A stretch of 64,000 nucleotides of DNA from Bremerella cremea (GCF_003335505.1 NZ_QPEX01000044.1:1-64000), one strand, 5' to 3'. Counted from the first letter of the stretch, positions 44,764 through 54,761 are shown. The notes: generated by a model not told the origin, from the letters alone. Numbers and translations: made by a program.

Positions 44764-45109
44764 AGATATGTCTTTCGTCGATTATTCAAGCGCATTCTGG
44801 GATGAAAAGCCGTATGTCCTTAGACCCAAAAGTGTAGGTCGCAGCTTGTGGAGATGCCTAGAAAGTGGTGTTTATGCACGATTTACGCGGTATTTTCCGC
44901 TTTTTCAGCCCTAATCCCCAAGTGTCGTCTTAGGCCGAAACAACTAGATGCCCGAATTTCATATTGCTAGCATTCAACATATGGGATTCCATGACCTAGT
45001 CTTGACACTACGACGATAATAAGACGTGTAACGAGTTGGCGAAATCGTATTTCTTGCCGAGCCTATTCATGGTAGGTTTCACAAAACCTTTTCCCCTACG
45101 AGTTGAATC
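44764..45109. other. Intergenic stretch with a candidate promoter
   Basis: No gene is supported. TTGACA at 45002-45007 is a good -35 match; the best -10 that I see is TGTAAC (45027-45032), 19 bases away. It would drive the small gene at 45110. Confidence 0.3.
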
Positions 45110-45298
45110 ATGGCCAACGAAAAAGCCAAACTACTGCTAGAGAATGCCAGCGACTACTTCGAACGGATCACCGCCATCCAATCGGCTCTGCACTTGGGCA
45201 TGCCCATGGAAGAGATCGAAGATTACCTCGATTGGCTGCGATTGTTGCGTTCAGAGAAATGCGAGATGGCCTCGACGACGGTCTTGCCTGGCATTTAA
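45110..45298 (+). CDS. Small acidic helical protein, 62 aa
   Basis: The protein (MANEKAKLLLENASDYFER) is charged and helical, with a predicted second helix GMPMEEIEDYLDWLRLL. It reads like a real small protein. I do not recognise it. The start lacks a strong ribosome site. Confidence 0.55.
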   Translation: MANEKAKLLLENASDYFERITAIQSALHLGMPMEEIEDYLDWLRLLRSEKCEMASTTVLPGI

Positions 45299-45470
45299 GG
45301 AGCCTAGTTTCTAGGCAAATTGAACGCTAGGAACCTGGCGACGGTCTAAACCGGCTATCCAATGCGTCGCCAAGATCTCTTTTGCTGGGAAGTCTCCCGG
45401 CCAGGGATAGCTGCTATCCGGGAAAGTGCCTGCAGAACCGGCAGAGGTAGAAAACACACCAGCTACCGCT

Positions 45471-45683
45471 TTAGTCGCATTGTTCTAATTGCTTTAGCAT
45501 ATCGATCGCCTGACGGGCATTTTGCAAGCCACCAATCCGTTGAATAAAAAGTTGGACCCCCAACAATTCGCTTGGTGATAGCAAGTCTTGCCCATACTCC
45601 AGAAGAATCTCTAGCTCATGAGCAGGCAGGTTTTCGATCTCGACCCTTGACAGCATGGAAGTATCCAATCCGTATCCAATCAT
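45471..45683 (-). CDS. Small helical protein, 70 aa
   Basis: The frame from ATG 45683 (MIGYGLDTSMLSRVEIENL) has AAGGA ten bases upstream on the minus strand. It has a helical, Leu-rich C-terminus (LLGVQLFIQRIGG and AIDMLKQLEQCD). I do not recognise a family. A longer frame upstream to 45842 reads less well. Confidence 0.5.
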   Translation of the reverse strand: MIGYGLDTSMLSRVEIENLPAHELEILLEYGQDLLSPSELLGVQLFIQRIGGLQNARQAIDMLKQLEQCD

Positions 45684-46024
45684 TGTCCAACATCCTTGGC
45701 GGTAACTACGAGATGTATCGGAACGAAATCCGTAACTTGTTAGGACCGCATCGCCCGCCCAAGGCCTGAATGACCAGATTCTCGCGAGGCAATAACCGTT
45801 TATCGGATTGACCGGTAAAACCTGTGCTCTCTGATAGCACAATGGCCGCTAGTGCATTCTGTCCGGGTGCTTGCGTTTTCGCTTCCTTCGGACGTAAGTC
45901 GTTTTCTCGTCAGCGCGAGCGTAACTATTGCAACCCTCCTAATTCTGCCTTGCAGCCTTGGCGGAAGGTCATTACTATTTGCCCGCTCTCGCTGCGTACA
46001 TCCGTTTGAAAGGAATCGAACGAC
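45684..46024. other. Intergenic stretch
   Basis: No gene is supported. The promoter of the methyltransferase gene probably lies near the right end. An AAGGAA ribosome site precedes the GTG start at 46025. Confidence 0.4.
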
Positions 46025-46918
46025 GTGACTTCTCCCGAAATCCTTGGCCAATTCATTCCGCTTCATTACCACTACGATATGCTGCGGGATAACTACCGAA
46101 TGACTGCTTTCCAGCAGGCCATCTCCCAAACGGTTCAGCCAGGAATGACGGTCGTCGACCTGGGAGGTGGAACTGGTGTGCTTTCCTACTTCGCCGCCAT
46201 GGCAGGCGCCAAGGTTTACTATGTCGAGCGCAATCCAGAACTGGTTGCCGTTGCTCAGCGGTTTCTAAAAATGAACAAAGTGGCCGATCTTGTCACGATC
46301 GTCCACGAAGACGCCGCTCAATTTGTTCCCTCGGAACCAGTCGATGTGGTTACCTGTGAAATGCTGCATGTAGGTTTGGTACGGGAAAAACAAACCGAGG
46401 TCATCGCCGCTTTCAAACGCAATTACACGGAAAAACATGGGCCTAAGCTTCCACGTTTCATTCCAGAAGCCTCGCTGCTGGCTTTGCAACCGGTCACGCA
46501 AGCTTACGAGTTCTCTGGTTTTCACGCGCCAGTTCCTTTGTTTCAGCCCCCCGTAGCCCAAATGCCCGGAACAACCGAACTGGGCCAGCCAGCGCTATAC
46601 GAAACGGTTCTTTACGATTCTAACTTTCAACACGAAGTGGCCTGGAAGGGAGTCTTGACCATGCAACATGCCGGCACTCTGAACGCCTGGCGGCTGGTCA
46701 CTAAGAACGTGTTGGCCATTTTGGTCGAACAGCAAACCGAGATTTGCTGGCACAACCAATACTTGGTCGTCCCTTTGTCAGAACCGCTAGAAGTCCAAAT
46801 CGGTGACCGTGTTGAAGTCGAGGTTGCTTATCAATTCTGTAGCGAGCTAACGGATTTGTGGGATGGCATCCAGCAGCGCCTGCACGTTCCGTTCGGTCAA
46901 AAAAAGCTTGCTGCCTAA
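46025..46918 (+). CDS. SAM-dependent methyltransferase, PRMT-like
   Basis: The 297-residue protein has the class I motif VVDLGGGTGVLS (residues 43-54) and acidic Glu68 (YYVERN). The following CEMLHVGLVREKQ resembles the double-E loop of protein arginine methyltransferases, and a C-terminal beta-barrel like region follows (200-290). GTG start with AAGGAA nine bases upstream. The substrate is unknown; bacterial PRMT-like proteins are unusual. It is followed by a sensor kinase gene 256 bases away. Confidence 0.78.
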   Translation: MTSPEILGQFIPLHYHYDMLRDNYRMTAFQQAISQTVQPGMTVVDLGGGTGVLSYFAAMAGAKVYYVERNPELVAVAQRFLKMNKVADLVTIVHEDAAQFVPSEPVDVVTCEMLHVGLVREKQTEVIAAFKRNYTEKHGPKLPRFIPEASLLALQPVTQAYEFSGFHAPVPLFQPPVAQMPGTTELGQPALYETVLYDSNFQHEVAWKGVLTMQHAGTLNAWRLVTKNVLAILVEQQTEICWHNQYLVVPLSEPLEVQIGDRVEVEVAYQFCSELTDLWDGIQQRLHVPFGQKKLAA

Positions 46919-47174
46919 CGGTCTTTCCTGCAACCAACTTGGTTTATCGTTCCGGCACACGTGGCTGCACCTGTGCTGTCTGAGCGTTGGTAACGATTCT
47001 GCGGATCCTATTGGCCGTAGGTTTCCTAAAGCGAACGTTGCCTTCTATGGACATTCCGTTGATCTGACCTAGGTTTTCGTAGATTTTCGCTTTTCATGCA
47101 CTTGTGGCGTGCTTGCCAAGTGCCTGGGCAGCGATTCGATCGAAGCGATATACCTTTGCAGATTGACTTGCGAT

Positions 47175-48668
47175 ATGACCACAGACAAACCAGGAGCGTT
47201 CGCGACCTTGGCTTGGTTCTGCCCTATTACTTTGGGCACTACCTTGTTCGCTACCGGAGTTGCCTACGTCTTATTACCCACCGCTTCTCCCATTCCGGTG
47301 GCAATTGCCCTGGCAGGCATGTCGCTTGCTTTCGTCCTGTGTCTTTGGAAACGCTACGCCTACAACAACATAAAATCCAAGCTGTTTGACTTGCTCCAAA
47401 ACCTAGTGACGATGTCAAGCGATGACCTTGAACTCCAGCGATTTAAAGAACAAATCGCCCGGCATCATTTCTCACCGCGAGCCAAATCGGTTTTATGGGA
47501 AGTCCAAGATGCGATCCACTCGAATCGCGAGAAGTTGTTTGAACTGCAACAACGCTCGGCCAGCGCTGAAGTCCGCATCCATCTAGCGGAGTCGCGTGCA
47601 AACCAAATCAACTGGGTTATCGAAGGTTTAACCGAGCCCGTTTTGATGATTAATCAATACGGTGAACTCACCCTCACCAACCCTGCTGCAGTCAACCTGT
47701 TAGGCATGCAAGACGCTAAGCCTGGCACGCCCATCGAGCAAACGCTCCACTGCGACACTTTGATTCAGCTTCTGCACGAAACACGTCGCCGTAAGTTGCG
47801 TTCGTCTCGCGTGGCCGAGATTGAGCTGGCCGATCCTAACGGCGAGAAGCACTGGTACCGCGTGACGGTTAACACCGTATCGGAAGGCGAGCAAGACGGA
47901 AGCTGCGATACCAGTTTTGGTGCCGTGGCAGTCTTGCGTGACATTAGCGGCTACAAAGCCATTCAACGGCGCAATGCAGAGTTCGTCTCGGCGGTCAGCC
48001 ACGAAATGAAAACTCCTTTGGCCGGCATTAAAGCCTACACTGAACTATTGGCCGACGGCGAAGCGGAAGACGAAGAAACGCGAGACGAATTCCTCGGCGT
48101 TATCAGCGGCCAGGCAGATCGCCTGCAACGCCTGATCGATAACTTGCTGAACTTGGCACGTATCGAAGCTGGCGTCGTTAGCGTGAGCAAGAAGCCTCGC
48201 TCGCTGAACGACTTGCTCGAAGAGGCAGCGACCATTGTTCAGCCCACCGCCGAACAAAAAAACATCACCCTGAGCGTGGAACTAAGCCCCATGTACTTGG
48301 GCGTGCTTGCCGATCGCGACATGATTTTACAAGCGGCGATCAACCTGCTTTCCAACGCCATCAAATATACGCCCGAAGGAGGCAAAGTAACGCTTCGCAG
48401 TCGCCTGGTCGATCGCGAGGTTCACTTCGAGGTAGAAGATACCGGCGTGGGGCTCAGTCCCGAAGACTGCGAGATGGTCTTCGAGAAGTTCTACCGCGTA
48501 AAGAAAGATCAAAAGATGGCCTCGGGAACAGGTCTTGGTCTACCACTTGCCAAACATATTGTCGAGGACGTGCACGGCGGGACGCTCACCGTGAAAAGCC
48601 AACTAGGCAAGGGAAGTACTTTCCAAATCGCGTTGCCAACGGTTCAAGTGATCGAGCACGCCAGCTAA
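47175..48668 (+). CDS. Sensor histidine kinase (two TM, PAS, HisKA, HATPase)
   Basis: The 497-residue protein has two TM segments (about 10-33 and 37-55), a coiled stretch, a PAS-like domain (about 135-260), a HisKA H-box with His276 in VSHEMKTPLAG, an N-box INLLSNAIKYTPEGG and G-boxes VEDTGVGL and GTGLGLPLAKH. It autophosphorylates His276 and should pass phosphate to the adjacent response regulator. ATG 47175 is preferred over a GTG at 47109. Confidence 0.95.
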   Translation: MTTDKPGAFATLAWFCPITLGTTLFATGVAYVLLPTASPIPVAIALAGMSLAFVLCLWKRYAYNNIKSKLFDLLQNLVTMSSDDLELQRFKEQIARHHFSPRAKSVLWEVQDAIHSNREKLFELQQRSASAEVRIHLAESRANQINWVIEGLTEPVLMINQYGELTLTNPAAVNLLGMQDAKPGTPIEQTLHCDTLIQLLHETRRRKLRSSRVAEIELADPNGEKHWYRVTVNTVSEGEQDGSCDTSFGAVAVLRDISGYKAIQRRNAEFVSAVSHEMKTPLAGIKAYTELLADGEAEDEETRDEFLGVISGQADRLQRLIDNLLNLARIEAGVVSVSKKPRSLNDLLEEAATIVQPTAEQKNITLSVELSPMYLGVLADRDMILQAAINLLSNAIKYTPEGGKVTLRSRLVDREVHFEVEDTGVGLSPEDCEMVFEKFYRVKKDQKMASGTGLGLPLAKHIVEDVHGGTLTVKSQLGKGSTFQIALPTVQVIEHAS

Positions 48669-48710
48669 CCAAATTCATTCCATACCCAATCTCGCTGGAG
48701 AGAAAGTCGC

Positions 48711-49115
48711 ATGTCTGCGAAAGTCCTGATTGCTGACGATGAAATGCACATCCTGCGTGCAGCCGAATTCAAGCTCAAGCGGAGTGGCTTCGACGTTGCC
48801 TGTGTGGAAGACGGCCAGGCCGCGTGGGAAGCCATCCAAGAGCAGGCTCCCGATATTCTAATCACCGACTACCACATGCCTCGCATGGATGGCCTCGCGC
48901 TGTGCCGCACCGTTCGTCAAAACGAGGCAACCGCCAGCTTGCCGATTGTTATGCTGACCGCGAAAGGCTTCGATCTTTCTGGCGATGACGACGAAACGGC
49001 CGAGCTAAATATTGCCGCCGTGCTGGCCAAACCATTCAGCCCACGTGGCCTGGTGCAATGTATTCACGAAGTACTAGAAACCGGCAGTTATGTTCCCACC
49101 GTCACCACGTTCTAA
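48711..49115 (+). CDS. Single-domain response regulator
   Basis: The 134-residue protein is a bare receiver (CheY-like): acidic pair DDE (9-11), phospho-acceptor Asp53 in ITDYHMP, Thr/Ser position in MLTAKG and Lys107 in LAKPFSP. It has no output domain, so it must act by protein contact, perhaps with the GspE/PilB motor genes or STAS protein nearby. It starts 42 bases after the kinase. Confidence 0.96.
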   Translation: MSAKVLIADDEMHILRAAEFKLKRSGFDVACVEDGQAAWEAIQEQAPDILITDYHMPRMDGLALCRTVRQNEATASLPIVMLTAKGFDLSGDDDETAELNIAAVLAKPFSPRGLVQCIHEVLETGSYVPTVTTF

Positions 49116-49133
49116 GCGAAATTTGCTCCAGCC

Positions 49134-49460
49134 ATGAACCTGTCTTCCGAAACTTTCGGCAACGTGATGGTCATCCACACTCCTGAAGAACTGGGGGAAG
49201 ACCAAGCGGAAAACGTACGCGAGTTTCTGGAATCACGTGATCGCAAAAAGCTGATCGTCGACCTAGACGGTACGGAAACGATCGACAGTATCGGCTTGGA
49301 AACCCTCTTGGAAGTGCAAGATACCCTCCGAGAACAAGGGGGCGATTTGCGGATTGCCACCACCAACTACGCCAACCGCAAGATCATGGAACTTACCCGG
49401 CTCGATTCAATGCTCGAAGTTTTTGATAGCGTCATCGACGCCGTCAAGAGCTACGCCTAG
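49134..49460 (+). CDS. STAS-domain protein (anti-sigma factor antagonist-like)
   Basis: The 108-residue protein is a STAS domain with the phosphorylatable Ser52 in ETIDSIGLETLL. It resembles SpoIIAA/RsbV. It would be regulated by a kinase or phosphatase not seen here. Spacing to the response regulator is 18 bases and to the GspE gene 14, so an operon is likely. Confidence 0.93.
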   Translation: MNLSSETFGNVMVIHTPEELGEDQAENVREFLESRDRKKLIVDLDGTETIDSIGLETLLEVQDTLREQGGDLRIATTNYANRKIMELTRLDSMLEVFDSVIDAVKSYA

Positions 49461-49474
49461 CTAGTGCGAAGAGG

Positions 49475-51208
49475 ATGCCCATGGAATCGATGATGTCCCC
49501 CACGCACGCTCCGCCTCGTCTTGGTAACTTACTAATTCGTCGCGGCTATGTCACCGTGGAACAACTCGAAGAAGCCCTGGTCTATCAACAGACCAAAGGG
49601 CGGGGCAAGCTTGTTGGCGAAATTCTTGTTGAACTCGACTTCTGCACCGAAGACCAAGTCATCGAGTGCCTCGCCACCGAGTATGGCGTTCCGCATGCGC
49701 GGCTCGAAGCACGGTTGTACGATCCCAAGGTCGTCGACTTACTCCCCCGCGAATATATCGAGAAGCATCACGTCTTCCCGCTGTTCAAGATTCGCGGCGT
49801 ACTCACCATCGCTCTCTCGGAACTCTCGAACCTGTTTTTGATTGAAGAGATCAAAAACCAAACAGGACTCGAAGTTCAAATTGTCGCGGCGTCGACCAAA
49901 GATATTCGCCGGATGATCTCGAACCTGCCAGACTCGCGGGTTTTCGTGATCGACGACATTATCGAGGACAACAACGACACCGAAGTCACTTTAATTGAAG
50001 AAGCGATTGAGGACATTGGCGACGTCGAGGAAATCGCAGGCCAATCCCCAGTGATTCGCTTGGTCAACTACGTCGTCTATAACGCGGTGAAGGAAGGGGC
50101 GAGCGATATCCATATCGAGCCAGCCGAGCGCTGCATGCGCGTTCGTTATCGCATCGATGGTCGCCTGCACAAGTCGCTGGAAGTGCCGATTCACCTACTT
50201 AATGCGGTGAGCAGCCGTATCAAGATCATGGCCGGCCTCGACATCAGCGAACGCCGCTTGCCCCAAGATGGCCGTGTTCACGTGATGCTCGATTCGCGAA
50301 AGATCGACTTGCGTGTGAGCACCTTCCCCGGCAATCGTGGCGAAAAGACGGTGATTCGTGTTCTCGACACCAAAAAGATCACGCTGGTCCTGAAGAACCT
50401 CGGTTTCGCCGAAGATATCCTCACGCGGCTCACCGCCAACGTCCATGCCCCCAACGGAATCGTGCTGGTAACCGGGCCAACCGGTAGCGGTAAGTCGACC
50501 ACGCTCTATGCGGCGCTCAACGAAATCGCTTCGATGGAAAACAACGTCTGCACGGTCGAAGATCCGATTGAGTACCACCTGCCGTTGATCAACCAGTTTC
50601 AAGTACAAGAACGTGTTGGCCTGACATTCTCGGTCGCCCTCAGAACCCTGTTGCGGCAAGACCCCGACGTGATCATGGTGGGTGAAATTCGTGATGAGGA
50701 AACGGGACGCACGGCCATTCAAGCGGCCCTAACCGGGCACTTGGTGCTTAGTACGCTGCATACCAACAACGCCCTCTCGGCAGTCACGCGGTTGGTGAAC
50801 ATGGGGGTCGAACCGTACCTGATCGGGGCGGCACTCAATATGGTGCTTGCGCAACGCCTGGTGCGACGCATCTGTCCGAAATGTAGCGAAGCGTACGAAC
50901 CAGACCGTAACCTTCGCCGGGCTCTCGAACGCATGGGCCACGAGATCGATTCGTTCCGCAAAGGGGTCGGCTGTCGGGCTTGTCGTAATACCGGCTACAG
51001 CGGCCGTATCGGCGTTCACGAACTGTTAACCATCTCGGACGAACTACGCGATGCCATCGTCAACGGAACTTCATTGGCCGATATGCGTAAGATCGCGCAA
51101 GCCAACAACTCGCTCATCGGCATGCAACTGGACGGCTACCGCAAGGTGAAAGAAGGAATCACGACCGTCGAGGAAATCATTCATGCCACTGGCGATATCG
51201 TGTACTAA
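49475..51208 (+). CDS. gspE: Type II secretion/type IV pilus assembly ATPase (GspE/PilB)
   Basis: The 577-residue protein has an N-terminal MshEN/GspE-N domain (RLGNLLIRRGYVTVEQLEEA), a linker and the motor domain: Walker A VTGPTGSGKSTTLYA, Asp box, Walker B DPDVIMVGEIRDEET and His box (LVLSTLHTNN). The tetracysteine zinc element is present (CPKC, CRAC). It powers pseudopilus or pilus extension from the cytoplasmic face. GspE and PilB are hard to tell apart by eye. Confidence 0.95.
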   Translation: MPMESMMSPTHAPPRLGNLLIRRGYVTVEQLEEALVYQQTKGRGKLVGEILVELDFCTEDQVIECLATEYGVPHARLEARLYDPKVVDLLPREYIEKHHVFPLFKIRGVLTIALSELSNLFLIEEIKNQTGLEVQIVAASTKDIRRMISNLPDSRVFVIDDIIEDNNDTEVTLIEEAIEDIGDVEEIAGQSPVIRLVNYVVYNAVKEGASDIHIEPAERCMRVRYRIDGRLHKSLEVPIHLLNAVSSRIKIMAGLDISERRLPQDGRVHVMLDSRKIDLRVSTFPGNRGEKTVIRVLDTKKITLVLKNLGFAEDILTRLTANVHAPNGIVLVTGPTGSGKSTTLYAALNEIASMENNVCTVEDPIEYHLPLINQFQVQERVGLTFSVALRTLLRQDPDVIMVGEIRDEETGRTAIQAALTGHLVLSTLHTNNALSAVTRLVNMGVEPYLIGAALNMVLAQRLVRRICPKCSEAYEPDRNLRRALERMGHEIDSFRKGVGCRACRNTGYSGRIGVHELLTISDELRDAIVNGTSLADMRKIAQANNSLIGMQLDGYRKVKEGITTVEEIIHATGDIVY

Positions 51209-51253
51209 CCGGCTACCAAACGCAGCCCACTAAAGCCCAACGAGACCGCAACC

Positions 51254-52450
51254 ATGCAAACATTCGCCTATCAAGCCAAAGACCGACTCGGGCAAGTGCA
51301 CGATAGTTCGATCGAAGCAGAAAGCGTGGAAGAAGCACGGGCCTTGCTGGCGGGCGACGGCCTGCAAATCGTTTCGATCGAGCAAGAAGCCTCGTTCGGC
51401 TTGGGTTTCGGCGGCAATCGGATCTCGCGAAACGATATCATCTACATGACCAGCCAACTGTCGGTGATGGTCGAAACCGGTATCAACTTGTCAGCGGCGT
51501 TGTCGGGGATCGCTTCGCAAGAAAAGAACGAAGCCCTTAAGAAGTTGATTCTCGATTTGAAGAAAGATGTCGAAGGAGGGGAGGACTTCTCGTTAGTCTT
51601 ATCACGATGCCCTAAATACTTCGATCAAACCTATGTCGCCCTGATCCGTGCCAGTGAACAGACAGGGCTCATGGGAGAGATGCTCGAAAAAATCGCCCGC
51701 TATCTTCGTAAAGAAGCCGAAACCCGAGGCAAAATCCGGGCAGCGTTGGCCTACCCAGCCGTGATGATCTGCCTGGCCTGCGGTGTGACAATCTTCCTGT
51801 TAACGTTCGTTCTGCCGAAGTTCGAACCCTTGTTCAACCGCAAGGGAATCAAGCTGCCAACGCCGACCATCATCATGATGAAGTCTTCCGACTTCTTACT
51901 TAATTATTGGCCATACTGGATTCCGGCTCTCGTGGCGATGCTGGTCGGCTTTCTGATCTTTCGCCAGAGTGAGCCAGGGCGCAAGGTGCTTGATAGCCTC
52001 AAGCTGAACTTCCCCATCATCGGCCCTATGATCCGCAAAGTGGCCATCGCTCGCAGCTTGAACACCTTAGGAACACTCGTCCGGAGCGACGTTCCGATGC
52101 TGCAATCGCTGGAACTCACTGCTCAGGTTTGCAACAACAGCCACTATTCTAAGATGTGGAAAGACGTGATTGAAGCAGTCACCTCCGGTAGTCAAATCCA
52201 TGAATGCCTACGCAAGAGCCAGTTGATGCCATCGACCATCGTCCAGATGATCGCCGCCGGAGAAGAAACTGGGCGACTCGACGACGTGCTCGACAAAGTC
52301 AGCACCCACTACGAACACGATGTCGATATGTCGATCAAGACCACCACGAGCCTGATCGAACCGATCATGATCGCCGTGATGGGTGTCGTGGTGGGCGGCA
52401 TCGCGATGTCGCTTCTGTTGCCAATTTTCCAACTCAGCCGAAATGTTTAG
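51254..52450 (+). CDS. gspF: Type II secretion/type IV pilus inner-membrane protein (GspF/PilC)
   Basis: The 398-residue protein has two T2SSF domains (the first around RNDIIYMTSQLSVMVETG, the second LNTLGTLVRSDVPMLQSLEL) with three TM segments. It is the platform protein of the secretion/pilus machine and follows gspE by 45 bases. ATG 51254. Confidence 0.95.
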   Translation: MQTFAYQAKDRLGQVHDSSIEAESVEEARALLAGDGLQIVSIEQEASFGLGFGGNRISRNDIIYMTSQLSVMVETGINLSAALSGIASQEKNEALKKLILDLKKDVEGGEDFSLVLSRCPKYFDQTYVALIRASEQTGLMGEMLEKIARYLRKEAETRGKIRAALAYPAVMICLACGVTIFLLTFVLPKFEPLFNRKGIKLPTPTIIMMKSSDFLLNYWPYWIPALVAMLVGFLIFRQSEPGRKVLDSLKLNFPIIGPMIRKVAIARSLNTLGTLVRSDVPMLQSLELTAQVCNNSHYSKMWKDVIEAVTSGSQIHECLRKSQLMPSTIVQMIAAGEETGRLDDVLDKVSTHYEHDVDMSIKTTTSLIEPIMIAVMGVVVGGIAMSLLLPIFQLSRNV

Positions 52451-52840
52451 CCTGCGGCTAATTTGAAGTTTTCAATTGGGAAGCAGCAGATAGACAAAAC
52501 CACACGCCAGGGAATCTTCATTCCTGTCCCCTCGCCCCTCCTGGGAGAGGGCTAGGGTGAGGGGAGCAGCACGCATGGGCAACCAACGGTAACTTTCCCC
52601 TAAAAACTCCCCACTAGCGATGCCTGCCATTCGGCCCCATCGCAAGGGCCTTACCCGGGCCCCTGCCCCCAACGAGGGAAACGCCAGCATCGCATTGCAA
52701 CCGACAACCGCTACGACCGTTACATCTTAACATTTCGGTCAGCCTGCCAGCATAACGACGGCGGTTTCCGCGTGAAGAACGACTTGGCGGAGTCCGATCT
52801 TTCTACGGTCGAGCAACGCACCGCGAATAGGTTTCTTCTT
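52451..52840. other. Intergenic stretch holding repeat sequences
   Basis: Apart from the REP-like hairpin at 52528-52564, a GC-rich segment at about 52640-52690 (ending in AACGAGGGAAACGCC on the plus strand) looks like part of the same class of dispersed intergenic repeat. No gene is seen. Confidence 0.4.
52528..52564. repeat. REP-like palindromic intergenic repeat
   Basis: CCCCTCGCCC at the left and GGGTGAGGGG at the right pair around a loop with CTCCTGGGAGAGGG. Sequences of this type (with CCCTAGCCCTCTCCC on the other strand) recur in bacterial genomes as dispersed intergenic units. It follows gspF and could stabilise or terminate the transcript. Confidence 0.55.
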
Positions 52841-53026
52841 ATGAGCACATCGATCCGAATTGCCAACATCGTCGACGAGCTTTGCCGCCGCCAGGATCAA
52901 GTCCTGCAAGAGCTGGACAGCCTCGACCAACGGATCGAGCAGGTTCTCAAATCGCTTAGCAAAACCCCGGAACCAGTCGTTGTTCCGATCCCCATTCCGG
53001 TCCAAGCCCAACAAAAAGCGGCTTAG
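52841..53026 (+). CDS. Small coiled-coil protein, 61 aa
   Basis: The protein (MSTSIRIANIVDELCRRQDQ) is a helical coil with Leu/Gln/Glu repeats (VLQELDSLDQRIEQVLKSL) and a Pro/Val tail. Start ATG 52841 is preferred; a longer frame starts at 52772. Function unknown. Confidence 0.55.
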   Translation: MSTSIRIANIVDELCRRQDQVLQELDSLDQRIEQVLKSLSKTPEPVVVPIPIPVQAQQKAA

Positions 53027-53069
53027 CCAGATCGACACCGCTTGCCCCATATTGTTCAGCGATCGTTGC

Positions 53070-54761
53070 CTATTCTCGCTCACGGTCCAAGCGACCGCTG
53101 CGATTGATGGCCAGAACCAAGCGGGCTCCTAGCACAAAGCTAATCACCAAGCCGATCGAGCCGGGGATAGAAAGATCTTTCATTTGTAGCCACCCTTCGT
53201 TCTTGAAGAGCAGGGGAGGCACGTCCGAGCTGAGCATCTGCGACGAACCCATAAACAGCGCGGCCGTCATGATGCCCAACACCATTCGGTTGACCGAAGG
53301 TTCCAAGCGGCGATGATCTAAATGAATATCAAACTTGCCAACGCGGACCAGCTCTAAGATCTCGCTGATTCGCCGTGGCATCTGCTCGGCCAAACGTTCC
53401 ACCTCGCTGTACATCCGCCATAATTTCCGCAGTCGGCGTGCGGGGGAAAAACGCCGCATCATGATCCGGCGACGATGTTTACTGAAAAGCTCGGCGAGGC
53501 TAAAAGACGGCGTCAACATGCGCCCCGTTCCGTCCAGCATCATCATTGTCTTCAGCAACATGGTGACCTGCGGCGGCAACTGTATTTTGTAGGCACGTAC
53601 GATCTTGAACATCTCGTTCACCGCGTCGGCGAAGTTGAGCCCTTCCAACTGCTGATTCGCGAAGTCAGCCACGTAGTCGTTGGCATCGCGGCGGAGCGAT
53701 CGTTCATCCAAATCAGGCGGAGTAGAACCGATCCGCATGATCGTTGCCGAAAGTAAATCGGCGTCGCGCGTGGTGATCCCCATCAGCAGGTCTTCGATAT
53801 CTTCCCGCAGCCGGTCATCAATCCGCCCGACCATTCCGAAATCGATCAAACCAATCACATCCCCTGGCAGCAACAAAATGTTGCCAGGATGCGGGTCGGC
53901 GTGATAGAACCCGGTTTCAAAGATCATATGCATGTATAGCTCGGCGCCACGACGAGCCACCTCGCTCAAATCGATTCCGGCTTCCACCAATTGGGCTTGC
54001 TGCGATAGCTTAATCCCATGGATGTACTCCATCGTCAAGATTCGTGGCGTACAAAGATCGGGGTAAACCTTCGGTATCTGGACCGTTTCGTTGCGTTCGA
54101 AGGTAGCCTCGAACTGCTGAATGTTTCGTTCTTCTCGGCCAAAATCGAGCTCGCGTCGCAAGGCCCGCTGAAACTCGGCCACTGTGGCTTTGGGATGATA
54201 ATCTCGGAACTCCGGCACCGATTCCGCCAAAGAAGCCAGTCCCGTTAAGATCTCGAGGTCTTCATGCACGACCTTCTCGATCCCGTGGTGCTGCACTTTG
54301 ACCACCACCTTCTCGCCGGTAAATAAGCGGGCCAAATGAACCTGGCCAATTGAAGCCGAGGCTAGCGCAGTTTCCTCGAACGTCGAGAACAGCTGTTCGA
54401 CTGGCTGCCCCAGTTCCGATTCAATCAACTGGCGAACTTGCTCAGGGGGATCGGCGGGCGTTTCGGCTTGCAGCTTTTTCAGCTCTTCAGCCAAATCGAC
54501 CCCAACAATGTCGGGACGTGTGCTGAGGATTTGTCCCAGCTTGATAAACGTCGGCCCCAGGTCTTCCAAGGCCATGCGAATCCGTGCTTCACCGGTATAG
54601 CGTGCCAGCAACTCGCCATCGCGATCCTTAAACAGGTTCTTGGCGAAGTCGAAATGGAATCGCTGAATCCAGTCCGCCAGCCCGTACCGGCTTAGCACCG
54701 AGACAATCTCGGTCCAACGGTTCATATTGCGATACAACTGGGGAATGTTCGTGAGTCTCAT
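53070..54761 (-). CDS. ABC1/AarF/UbiB-family atypical kinase
   Basis: The 563-residue protein has the ABC1 signatures: PTFIKLGQILSTRPD, the Ala-rich loop ALASASIGQVHLARL, VVVKVQHHGIE (catalytic Lys) and LIDFGMVGRID. The C-terminus has one or two TM segments (about 500-555), as in UbiB. UbiB proteins support quinone biosynthesis or lipid traffic. ATG 54761 is preceded by GAGAGGA at ideal spacing. Confidence 0.93.
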   Translation of the reverse strand: MRLTNIPQLYRNMNRWTEIVSVLSRYGLADWIQRFHFDFAKNLFKDRDGELLARYTGEARIRMALEDLGPTFIKLGQILSTRPDIVGVDLAEELKKLQAETPADPPEQVRQLIESELGQPVEQLFSTFEETALASASIGQVHLARLFTGEKVVVKVQHHGIEKVVHEDLEILTGLASLAESVPEFRDYHPKATVAEFQRALRRELDFGREERNIQQFEATFERNETVQIPKVYPDLCTPRILTMEYIHGIKLSQQAQLVEAGIDLSEVARRGAELYMHMIFETGFYHADPHPGNILLLPGDVIGLIDFGMVGRIDDRLREDIEDLLMGITTRDADLLSATIMRIGSTPPDLDERSLRRDANDYVADFANQQLEGLNFADAVNEMFKIVRAYKIQLPPQVTMLLKTMMMLDGTGRMLTPSFSLAELFSKHRRRIMMRRFSPARRLRKLWRMYSEVERLAEQMPRRISEILELVRVGKFDIHLDHRRLEPSVNRMVLGIMTAALFMGSSQMLSSDVPPLLFKNEGWLQMKDLSIPGSIGLVISFVLGARLVLAINRSGRLDRERE

